Source of the DNA: Candidatus Njordarchaeum guaymasense
GTDB taxonomy: Archaea; Asgardarchaeota; Njordarchaeia; Njordarchaeales; Njordarchaeaceae
Length of the DNA stretch: 6,045 nt
Reading direction: 5' to 3'
Assembly: GCA_030587605.1 (NCBI GenBank)
Contig: JAUQYT010000318.1
Location: 1 to 6,045 of the forward strand
The position numbers and the translations under genes are program-made. Below, one piece after another: positions 1 through 5,718 of this stretch. Every line of letters starts with the position of its first letter. Positions within the stretch are counted from its first letter, which is position 1. The notes under the pieces were generated by a model that was not told the origin of the DNA, searched no databases, and was given only the letters and a program-made list of their open reading frames with translations.

Positions 1-480
1 CTCAGAGCAGACGCTTCTCATCTGCCCTTTAGATTTGGTTCCTTCGACACGGTCACATGCTTTGACGTCCTCGAGCATCTGTATGATCCGAGGAAAGCAA
101 TAGCTGACATCGCGCGGATACTGGCAGATGGTGGAATCCTTGCCATCATGACGCCAAATCCGATGTCCTTGGGACGAGGAATCAAGGCAAGCAGGTGGTT
201 TGGTTTTAGAGATCCCACCCATGTCTCAATGCTGCTGAAAAACAAATGGACCGACTTGTTATCCACAGAGGGACTGCAGGTGACATATACTTTCTACACG
301 GGTCTGTGGGACTCCCCCTACCTGAGTTACTTTCCGACAGTAGTTCAACACTTAATGTTCAAAGTGGGTGCCACCATACTGTTCTGGATTGGCCTAAGTT
401 TCTCGGAGAGATTGGGGGAGGACCTATGCATAGTTGCAAGAAAGCGCGTTGGCTCGAATTGCACAGCCAGTCCGAACTAG
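1..480 (+). CDS. SAM-dependent class I methyltransferase, 3' part (5' end outside window)
   Basis: The frame is open from the first base of the window and ends at TAG, giving 159 residues of a C-terminal part. Seen: an acidic segment LRADASHLPF followed by SFDTVTCFDVLEHL (window residues 14-27), then a helix and ARILADGGILAIMTPNP. This is the motif II/III pattern of the Methyltransf_11/UbiG-like Rossmann fold. The glycine-rich SAM motif I must lie upstream of the window. After the core, WFGFRDPTHVSML resembles the region following the fold in methyltransferases of polysaccharide loci. A hydrophobic stretch near the end (VGATILFWIGLSF) could be a membrane-associated helix. Known of the family: methyl transfer from SAM to small molecules or sugars. 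Its position beside glycosyltransferases suggests a sugar or lipid-linked glycan acceptor, but that is inference. It converges on the minus-strand gene ending at 487. Confidence 0.85.
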   Translation, partial: LRADASHLPFRFGSFDTVTCFDVLEHLYDPRKAIADIARILADGGILAIMTPNPMSLGRGIKASRWFGFRDPTHVSMLLKNKWTDLLSTEGLQVTYTFYTGLWDSPYLSYFPTVVQHLMFKVGATILFWIGLSFSERLGEDLCIVARKRVGSNCTASPN

Positions 481-486
481 CTACCA

Positions 487-1632
487 CTAAGTCTCGAGCC
501 AAAGGTTAAGATAGGACTGAGCGACGCTCTTGATATCAAACTTCTCGCTAGCTGTTTGTCTTGCTTCTATACTCATCGTACTGAGCGTCGAGCTCTGATT
601 CACAATTCCTACCAGTCGACCGTGCAGTTCTTGAAATTCTGATACGAGAACTCCATTTACGCCGTCCACAACTAGCTCTTCAAGCGCTGGATGGCGAAGA
701 GCAATGAGGGGGACTCCGCATGCCAGCGCTTCGACAGCTGTGAGGGGCTGAACCGCATAGGGAGTGCTCGCAGTAAATGGAAGAGCTAACAGGTCTGTTG
801 CCCAAAGGATGGACCGTACGTCGACTCGCCCAAAGAACTTCACGCCTGGTATCTCTAAACGTGCAACATCTGCCGGCAGGTTCTTGAAGCAAAAGAGGAA
901 TTTCAAATTATTATCAACCGAATGGGCTCCTAGAGCTATTTCCAGCATTCCTCTGAAGTCGTTCTCGATTGAAGGAGTTATTTGAGCAAAGTAGGTGATC
1001 ACGCGAGCATCCTGCCCCAATCCTAGCATGCTTTTCTGCACGCTCTTGTCCGGAGGCGGACGGAAGTAGCTTGTATCTACCCCGAGAGGTATTACCGTAA
1101 TTCTCCGTGAGTCGATTCCAAGACTCGCAAGGATTCTACGAAACTCTTTCGTCGTAGTGACAATTCTATTAAACCCTCGTAAGCTTAGTTTTAGGAGAGC
1201 ATCATAAGCTGCGTACCTTTTGAGATAGGAGAACAGTGTTATGCAATTCGTCGTTCTTGGATACATCATCTGTAGCACTCGATGGATCGCGCCGTAGTGC
1301 TCGAACCAATGGACTAAAGATGCGCTCTGCAGAGTCTTAGAAGCGACACCCAACAGTCGAAAGCTGTCAAGAACCCTCAGAATGTCTCTAAGGGCGGATC
1401 GCTCACTGACGCCATAAGCGACCGGAGCGGCGAGCCCTCTGACGGCCTGACCAATTGGTTTCTTTCGAGTCTGTGATGGAGCTTCGAGCTTGCCAGTCGA
1501 GATGATAGCAGGAGAGAATTCTAACGATTGGAGAAGACTCAACACAAAATTGCTGTGGATGCTAACCGAACGTCTGCCGTGAAAGTCTTTTGTCGCAATC
1601 GCGACTTTGCGCAGAGTCTTGCTATGTTTCAC
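487..1632 (-). CDS. GT4-family glycosyltransferase (divergent), second gene of a two-gene operon
   Basis: This 381-residue protein has the length and layout of a GT-B-fold GT4 glycosyltransferase. Such enzymes transfer a sugar from an activated nucleotide donor at the cytoplasmic face of the membrane. The N-terminal half (1-175) is poorly conserved. Its helix DALLKLSLRGFNRIVTTTKEF leads into the linker VIPLGVDTSYF (180-190). The C-terminal donor domain shows GVKFFGRV (263-270), ATDLLALPF (278-286) and AVEALACGVPLIAL (299-312), then HPALEELVVDGVNGVLV. Glu301 matches the second Glu of the EX7E motif, but the first Glu position is Ala293. The start is GTG at 1632-1630, which overlaps the upstream gene's TGA (GTGA), so translation is probably coupled. 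Acceptor and donor cannot be read from sequence. The family call is firm and the activity less so, given the altered motif. Confidence 0.88.
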   Translation of the reverse strand: MKHSKTLRKVAIATKDFHGRRSVSIHSNFVLSLLQSLEFSPAIISTGKLEAPSQTRKKPIGQAVRGLAAPVAYGVSERSALRDILRVLDSFRLLGVASKTLQSASLVHWFEHYGAIHRVLQMMYPRTTNCITLFSYLKRYAAYDALLKLSLRGFNRIVTTTKEFRRILASLGIDSRRITVIPLGVDTSYFRPPPDKSVQKSMLGLGQDARVITYFAQITPSIENDFRGMLEIALGAHSVDNNLKFLFCFKNLPADVARLEIPGVKFFGRVDVRSILWATDLLALPFTASTPYAVQPLTAVEALACGVPLIALRHPALEELVVDGVNGVLVSEFQELHGRLVGIVNQSSTLSTMSIEARQTASEKFDIKSVAQSYLNLWLET

Positions 1633-2735
1633 CGATAATTCGATACCTCATCATAAGCCGCAAGAATTCGCGGTAAGATAGCGTCCATGGAATATTTGCT
1701 CTTAACAAGTTGATAGGCGTTTGTCCTGATATGATTCGCGAGACTATTATCAGTCATGATGCGTAGAGTCGCTTCAGCTAACTCATTGATGTCGACAGGG
1801 TACTTTACCAAGATTCCAGTTTTCTCATCTGTGATTATCTCAGGAATTGCTCCAACAGCGGCCGCAATCACAGGACAGCCATGGGCCATTGCCTCTAGGA
1901 TGGACATACCGAAAGCTTCGTAGCTTGAGACGGACAAGAGCGCAGCGGCTTTACGATAGTAATGATGGAGTTCTTCTTCGCTGAGGTTTCCGAGTAGTTT
2001 AACACCCTCAGCGCTTCTACTCATTTTGTCTAGCTCAGCGCGGGCGGCGCCCTCGCCTACGACGAGTATCTTTGCGTCTCGCAAATGAGTTCTTATCTTC
2101 GAGTTCAGGGCAAATAGCACTTCTAACCCCTTGTACTTCTCGAGTCTCGACACAACTAGTAAGAAATTGTTTCGAGGCTCTGTTGGTTGCATCGGTGGAA
2201 CGAGGATACCGTTCGGAATAACGATCACTTTGCTCTGTGAGAGATTGAAAGTTCTGAGCAGCATGTCTCTTTCTATGTTTGTGAGGGCAATCACGGCGTC
2301 AGCGCCAGATAAGGAGAAATCACCCGCAGGGAAGTACAGTCTTCTCAAAGCGTTTCTAAGTGGAGTACTGGCAACAGGATGGAAATGCGGCGTTATGATT
2401 AGAGGAAATTTCCTCACGGATTTCGCTAGTGCTGCAAAGAACACTGGAAGAGCTCCATAATTGTGTGCATGCACGACATCGACGTCATGCAGACAAAATA
2501 GATGCCTCAGGAGATAAAACGAAATACAGTACGCATCTGACATCGCGATTGCAGGGAAACGTCTCACTGGAATACCATTAATCACCTCGTTCTTAGGGAG
2601 TAATCTGCTGTGGTCTGTTGTCAGGACTTCAACCTCAGTAGAACAACGTACAAGAGCATTCGCCAGAAGCTCGACGTGTGTTTCAACGCCGCCGAAGAAA
2701 GGGCGATATCTGGGACAAACGAGAGCGACTCGCAT
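1629..2735 (-). CDS. GT4-family glycosyltransferase (PimA/capsule-type), first gene of operon
   Basis: This 368-residue protein carries a complete set of GT4 (GT-B fold) signatures. The N-terminal acceptor domain starts MRVALVCPRY with FFGGVETH at 13-20, the glycine loop and His typical of the family. It continues with VDVVHAHNYGALP (85-97) and ITPHFHP (114-120). The linker is IPNG (173-176). The donor-binding domain has VVSRLEKYKG (194-203), ILVVGEGA (223-230), a full EX7E motif with Glu273 and Glu281 in YEAFGMSILEAMAHG, and VGAIPEI (294-300). Known role: transfer from an NDP- or GDP-sugar onto a lipid-linked acceptor in the cytoplasm. The start is ATG at 2735-2733; I see no strong Shine-Dalgarno in front of it. 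It overlaps the next GT by 4 bp and is the likely first cistron. Donor and acceptor sugars are unknown. Confidence 0.94.
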   Translation of the reverse strand: MRVALVCPRYRPFFGGVETHVELLANALVRCSTEVEVLTTDHSRLLPKNEVINGIPVRRFPAIAMSDAYCISFYLLRHLFCLHDVDVVHAHNYGALPVFFAALAKSVRKFPLIITPHFHPVASTPLRNALRRLYFPAGDFSLSGADAVIALTNIERDMLLRTFNLSQSKVIVIPNGILVPPMQPTEPRNNFLLVVSRLEKYKGLEVLFALNSKIRTHLRDAKILVVGEGAARAELDKMSRSAEGVKLLGNLSEEELHHYYRKAAALLSVSSYEAFGMSILEAMAHGCPVIAAAVGAIPEIITDEKTGILVKYPVDINELAEATLRIMTDNSLANHIRTNAYQLVKSKYSMDAILPRILAAYDEVSNYR

Positions 2736-2860
2736 TTGTGGTCAGCTTTTGATTCGCTACTCTTGGCCAGAAGAGAAAAACCTTTCAGCACGGCACGTCG
2801 ATGATTGCTGATGAGAGCGATCAGGGATTTACACGGCGGATTCAGGCAAACGCCTTCAAA
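2736..2860 (-). other. Intergenic region between hydrolase stop and GT operon start
   Basis: This 125 bp gap should hold the promoter of the GT operon and the 3' end of the hydrolase mRNA, unless all three are co-transcribed. Read on the minus strand, a small perfect stem-loop AGGC-GTTT-GCCT (2844-2855) follows the hydrolase stop within a few bases. A pyrimidine tract containing TTTTTCTCTTC follows about 60 bases later. In archaea a T-rich tract can terminate transcription, so termination here is plausible but unproven. I could not find a convincing BRE/TATA pair or a bacterial -35/-10 in front of the ATG at 2735. Confidence 0.3.
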
Positions 2861-3778
2861 TCATTGCAGCCGCTTGTAGGTATCATAGGCGAGCTTAATG
2901 GTCTGGTCAGCCTTCAGCAAACCCCATCTCCTGAGGGTTCCGTCTGAACCGTAATAGTCGATCAGCTGGAACCACACGTAGGTAACCATTGCTTGCTGTT
3001 CAAAAAATGAATGACTGTTCTTCAGGTAGTTTGCTTGGTCTCTTTCGCTTAACTGACTGGACTGAATCCCTGTTTCAGTGATCCAGATCGGCTTGTGAAA
3101 CTGTCTGTATTTTGAAAGCTCTTCGGTCCATTGCTGTTTGTAATAGTCCCAAGACTGCCCTATGTTTAGTTTGTACGGGTAAGCGTGCACAGATATCGCG
3201 TCCATATACGTGGCTGCTCCTAATGAGAAGACTGATTGGGCAAAACTGTAGTCTTGCGCGATTCCAAGTTGTGCTCCACCTAGCCCCAAGACTGTGTTCT
3301 GCGAGTTTGCTGACTTGAGAACCGAGTAGGCAGTCTTGAGTAGATCGAAGTAATGCTGAGGTTTTCCGTCCATGTACCCGAGTTGGTATTTGGTGAGTGT
3401 TGGTTCGTTCCATATCTCCCATATGCCTATCAGCGGATAGGTGTCCTTGGATTTTGTCACGACTTGTATCCAATCGTCGAGTGTAAAGCTGTTGTTGTGG
3501 TTGAGAGTCCTATAGTCGAGGATCCCGATTAACCTAAAACCGTACTTGCTGGAAAGCGAATAGATGGTTTGAAATGTGGAATCAAAAGTTACGTCGGATC
3601 TCACAAACGAAATCTTTGCGCTCTGTGCGAGTCGCGCTCGTGCATCGTTCAGACTACCCACCGCCACCCCTTTGATCATTGGAGTTGACGATTGGACGCT
3701 AGGAATCATGAATAGACTACTCAGTACGAGGAGTAAGGCAAGACCTACTAACCTTCTCTTTGTAACATGACCTTTCAT
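2861..3778 (-). CDS. Secreted glycoside hydrolase, clan GH-A TIM barrel (GH39/GH5-like)
   Basis: The product has 305 residues. The N-terminus has basic residues (KRR, 7-9), a hydrophobic core GLALLLVLSSLFMI (12-25) and a polar SVQSS. This is a signal peptide or signal anchor, so the enzyme acts outside the cell. The catalytic barrel carries both clan GH-A hallmarks. WEIWNEP (120-126) holds the acid/base Glu125 at the end of strand 4, and IWITETG (231-237) holds the nucleophile Glu235 at the end of strand 7. SVHAYPY (196-202) and VWFQLIDYY (268-276) match strands 6 and 8. The spacing of about 110 residues between the two Glu fits retaining enzymes. At about 270 mature residues it is a bare catalytic domain without a carbohydrate-binding module. 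The substrate is not readable; the neighbouring GTs suggest the cell's own exopolysaccharide. The ATG at 3778-3776 gives the full signal peptide. A repeat copy (3784-3809) sits directly upstream. Confidence 0.88.
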   Translation of the reverse strand: MKGHVTKRRLVGLALLLVLSSLFMIPSVQSSTPMIKGVAVGSLNDARARLAQSAKISFVRSDVTFDSTFQTIYSLSSKYGFRLIGILDYRTLNHNNSFTLDDWIQVVTKSKDTYPLIGIWEIWNEPTLTKYQLGYMDGKPQHYFDLLKTAYSVLKSANSQNTVLGLGGAQLGIAQDYSFAQSVFSLGAATYMDAISVHAYPYKLNIGQSWDYYKQQWTEELSKYRQFHKPIWITETGIQSSQLSERDQANYLKNSHSFFEQQAMVTYVWFQLIDYYGSDGTLRRWGLLKADQTIKLAYDTYKRLQ

Positions 3779-3783
3779 TGATC

Positions 3784-3809
3784 GGTCTTTCCCCGGTTGT
3801 CGCCCGTGG
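3784..3809 (-). repeat. Dispersed dyad repeat, copy A (short)
   Basis: On the plus strand, arms ccccgg (3791-3796) and ccgtgg (3804-3809) flank ttgtcgc, preceded by ggtcttt. One mismatch breaks the 6-bp arms. Sixteen bases, cggttgtcgcccgtgg, are identical to copy C. Read on the minus strand it ends a few bases before the hydrolase ATG, so it lies in the leader or proximal promoter of that gene. Confidence 0.75.
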
Positions 3810-4055
3810 GTGTCGAATCGCTGAGGCCGGTTTGGCCAATGGAGTAATACCTGTCCCTGCGAGTGAAGTTGATGTCACCGAAGAAAAGCGAGCTAAGTTA
3901 CAGGAATCGTAGGTGCGGGGGACTCCGTTCAGCGGGAGGCGTTCTCCGCGGCCTAACCAGACAAGTAAGGAATACTGCCGTAGCAGTCAGAGCTTAAGAA
4001 TCGACAGGTCATCTACGCCGTTTTGCTTGTAAGGTCCAATGATCGCTACGAGAGA

Positions 4056-4104
4056 TTGGCTGGTGCACTTCCGGACAGTTCTTTCCACGGTTGTCGTCCG
4101 TGGA
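4056..4104 (-). repeat. Dispersed dyad repeat, copy B (long, perfect dyad)
   Basis: The core ccacggttgtcgtccgtgg (4085-4103) is a perfect 6-bp inverted repeat with a 7-bp centre. Together with the flank starting ttggctgg it matches copy C at 42 of 48 positions without gaps. It lies within about 30 bp of the point where homology of the dehydrogenase remnant ends. Translating B and C in all three minus frames shows changes at non-synonymous positions, so the repeat is probably not a coding segment. Confidence 0.8.
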
Positions 4105-4129
4105 TGATCTGGGCGGTAGGGTTGTCTTG

Positions 4130-4452
4130 ATTATAACGAGATGCCCCTTCGTTCAGATCCGACAAGACCAGCCTTCCGATTGTCCGGGGCAAGTTCACGG
4201 TCAGCAGGTCGCCTTCTTGATTACGCCAGCATCTCTAGTGGGAAAGAAGGTTCTGTTGAATCTGAAGGAAAAGAGTTCCTGCATTCCTGGTTCATGGAAT
4301 GGCATCTTGCCTGAACGCAATTCTTCAAGTCTACCTTCGTCTTTCTCGATGCCGTATACAATGAACCCGGCCTCAGCGAGGCATAGAGCTGTGGGGAGAC
4401 CTACCCTGCATAAACCTATGGCAGAAATACTCTCGTGATCGACTTCCTTCAT
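4130..4452 (-). pseudogene. Nucleotide-sugar dehydrogenase remnant (UDP-glucose/UDP-ManNAc 6-dehydrogenase N-terminus)
   Basis: Starting at the ATG at 4452, the frame reads ISAIGLCRVGLPTALCLAEA, then VYGIEKDEGRLEELRSGKMP and FHEPGMQELF. This is the NAD-binding N-terminus of the UDP-glucose/GDP-mannose dehydrogenase family, which oxidises nucleotide sugars to uronic acids for polysaccharide synthesis. The frame stops at TGA 4203-4201. In another frame the homology continues immediately as LTVNLPRTIGRLVLSDLNEGASR, matching the family's (I)TVNTP...LSDLNEAASR segment, until about 4136. So a frameshift is seen directly. The NAD loop is also damaged: the usual GLGYVG reads GLCRVG (Cys15, Arg16). 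Only about 110 of the roughly 430 residues are present, and the break falls next to repeat copy B. It cannot make a working enzyme. The longer TTG start at 4458 is possible but less likely. Confidence 0.85.
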
Positions 4453-4480
4453 GGTCAAACGATTCTTCGACTAAGTAGAT

Positions 4481-4585
4481 TCATTTCCTATCCCAGTGTA
4501 CACCAACACGGCCGACCAAGTATCCGATTGCAGCTAGCGTGATCGAGAGGAAAAGTGTTATCGCTTGTAGGAAGTTCTTTGACAT
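4481..4585 (-). CDS. Possible 34-residue single-span membrane protein
   Basis: The ATG at 4585-4583 opens 34 codons. The product is a short polar start MSKNF, one hydrophobic helix (about residues 6-24, QAITLFLSITLAAIGYLVG), and a charged C-terminus ending HWDRK. A good ribosome site, GGTGA, lies six bases before the ATG and includes the TGA of the preceding open frame, so coupled re-initiation would be possible. It is in frame with the decayed protein upstream. The simplest reading is therefore that it is the membrane anchor of that protein and not an independent gene. It is kept as an entry because the start context is the best in the window. Confidence 0.3.
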   Translation of the reverse strand: MSKNFLQAITLFLSITLAAIGYLVGRVGVHWDRK

Positions 4586-4943
4586 GTGAATTCACCCAAG
4601 CCTATAGGGAATTTCCACTTTGAACAGATATGATAGATATTCTTTCTCCACAGAGAGGGGAGAGGATGTTTGTGAGTCGAAGGTTTCGACTTTCTGGAAA
4701 GCGAGTCCGGTAAAGGACCCAAGCGAATGCTCTACGGTTCTTTGTGGTCCAAGTTCATCGAGAACGCTAACGACTGGGTCGCGCAGAAACGGAACATTTC
4801 ACTTACGCGGTAGTATTAGGCGTACGGTTTCAGGAACCGGAACTGTGTCTTGCCTTGCACGTCAGGAAGCGTGATAATTCGATTAGTGCCTCTGAGCTAT
4901 CTAGAACACTCTGGATTGTTACCGTGATCCGGACAGGAAATTC
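4481..4943 (-). pseudogene. Decayed secreted protein with C-terminal membrane anchor
   Basis: One minus-strand frame from about 4861 to the TGA at 4483-4481 reads as protein apart from two TGA codons (4801-4799 and 4594-4592). It gives DTVPVPETVRLILPRK, stop, then NVPFLRDPVVSVLDELGPQR and further to SVEKEYLSYLFKVEIPYRLG, stop. It ends in IHMSKNFLQAITLFLSIT and LAAIGYLVGR, a single membrane helix followed by a short charged tail. Upstream, after a frame change near 4865, VRITVTIQSVLDSSEALIEL is read. The beta-strand-like pieces with a C-terminal helix suggest a cell-surface anchored protein. I do not recognise the family. CGA-to-TGA change would explain both stops, which supports decay by point mutation. 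An alternative is that the last 34 codons survive as a separate small gene. Confidence 0.6.
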
Positions 4944-5312
4944 GACACGTTACATTTCGATGATACTCACCTAAGCAGTGTTGAGCTTATTACATCCAGA
5001 GAACTCTACATGAAACTTGGCTGGGGTACTTCGGGACGGTTCTTTCCTCGGTTGTCGCCCGTGGAGACCTGCACCTGAAAGTGCCCAGCCGCCTAACACG
5101 TCACGCGCGGGCTCATGTAATGATGGGCTAGTCGCCGAGAAAACAGACACGTTTGACACGCGGTTCAGCTTGGAGCAAGCAGTGAGTTGACATCTGTGTC
5201 CAGAGTATCCTTTTTCTTTGTACCAGAAGCTTTCAGGAGACATGGCTTCGCTTGGAACGCTACCTCACTCTGCGCATTCCTTGTTTTTCACAGTGCGATC
5301 TAGGGAGTGCGA
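4944..5312. other. Gene-poor stretch with repeat copy C
   Basis: No supported gene is seen. A minus-strand frame of 90 codons (4971-5243) exists, but it contains repeat copy C, has no ribosome site and has no family-like pattern. The segment may hold the decayed start of the membrane-anchored protein. On the minus strand a GGTGAGTATC sequence at about 4962-4971 precedes ATG-TAA, which would fit a ruined start. A short direct repeat (agtgcgat twice) lies at 5292-5313. Confidence 0.45.
5017..5065 (-). repeat. Dispersed dyad repeat, copy C (long)
   Basis: Arms cctcgg (5046-5051) and ccgtgg (5059-5064) flank ttgtcgc with one T/T mismatch. The 48 bases 5017-5064 align without gaps to copy B with six differences, all single substitutions. 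On the minus strand it lies about 75 bp upstream of the first recognisable codons of the membrane-anchored protein remnant, in the same relative direction as copy A to the hydrolase. Confidence 0.8.
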
Positions 5313-5313
5313 T
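5292..5313. repeat. 8-bp direct repeat agtgcgat with 6-bp spacer
   Basis: The octamer agtgcgat occurs at 5292-5299 and 5306-5313, separated by ctaggg. It touches the stop codon of the PIN-domain remnant. It may be a small tandem duplication or the scar of an excised element. Chance occurrence is also possible. Confidence 0.35.
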
Positions 5314-5702
5314 TACCTGCTGACTCGTTTCATGTCCTTGAACTGATCAAAGTCTCTGTCGAATGAGTAGATCTCATCCAACCCTTTCTTTTTCATGACC
5401 AAATGCGCAACGGCGTGGTTCAGACCTACGTGATAGCTCTTGGCAGACTGCTTTATTCTCATCTCCTGAGGTTTCAATTTCCTTTTGGGCTTAAGGTAAG
5501 CGTGGACGAAAACGCTCGCGAGGAGATTTGTTCTATCCCGAATAAAATGTAGGAAATGTCTGAATAGCACGAGAATTCTGTTCACCGAAACGATGAAGTT
5601 ATCGCTGTATCTTTCGTCATCCATTCTATGTACGTCCCAGTATATCTCGCGTTGAGAAATTTCTTCAACGAGCGTTGCCTCGAAAGATTTCCAAGGAGTT
5701 CG
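5313..5702 (-). pseudogene. PIN-domain (VapC-like) ribonuclease remnant lacking its N-terminus
   Basis: The minus-strand frame is open from a TAG at 5705-5703 to TAA at 5315-5313. The only in-frame start is the ATG at 5624, which gives 103 residues. Coding character continues upstream of it (SFEATLVEEISQREIYWDVH), so the ATG is probably not the original start. The C-terminus LNHAVAHLVMKKKGLDEIYS followed by FDRDFDQFKDMKRV matches the last third of PIN domains, where Asp residues hold the metal for RNA cleavage. FDRDFD is intact, but the usual LNDA Asp is His (LNHA). The first metal-binding Asp, normally in an N-terminal LDTSVLI-like segment, is absent. No antitoxin gene of the VapB or AbrB type is next to it. 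Known role of intact relatives: toxin of toxin-antitoxin pairs. This copy is probably inactive. Confidence 0.65.
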
Positions 5703-5718
5703 CTAATGCCTGACCACA

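Larger units (their letters stand above)
3779..4129. other. Gene-free stretch between hydrolase and dehydrogenase remnant
   Basis: I find no supported gene here on either strand. It holds two copies of the dyad repeat (3784-3809 and 4056-4104). Between them are short local inverted repeats such as GGAG/CTCC around 3935-3950, with nothing that folds into a tRNA. One minus-strand frame is open from about 4100 down to the hydrolase start with a single TGA (3987-3989), but it resembles no family I know. The stretch should contain the hydrolase promoter. No clear TATA-like box is visible. Confidence 0.5.

Noticed and set aside
3075..3473. 132-codon minus-strand frame inside the hydrolase
   Set aside because: It is in another frame of the hydrolase gene, which has both catalytic motifs; the overlapping frame has no family pattern.
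3811..4055. tRNA or structured RNA gene
   Set aside because: Short GC-rich stems occur, but no cloverleaf, no T-loop GTTCRANNC signature and no long pairing could be found by eye.
4091..4438. 115-codon plus-strand frame
   Set aside because: It lies opposite the clearly homologous dehydrogenase remnant and starts inside repeat copy B.
4481..4861. UGA recoding (selenocysteine or reassigned codon) in the surface-protein frame
   Set aside because: TGA is used as a normal stop by the intact GT (1629) and hydrolase (2861) genes. The neighbouring remnants carry frameshifts, and no SECIS-like element was recognised.
4620..4874. 84-codon plus-strand frame
   Set aside because: It is antisense to the surface-protein remnant, and its Ser/Arg/Thr-rich composition is typical of a reverse-strand reading.
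3784..5065. CRISPR array
   Set aside because: There are only three copies, spaced about 290 and 960 bp apart, with degenerate flanks and genes in between. No cas genes are present.
4971..5243. 90-codon minus-strand frame
   Set aside because: It runs through repeat copy C, where the B/C differences are not synonymous. It has no ribosome site and no recognisable domain.
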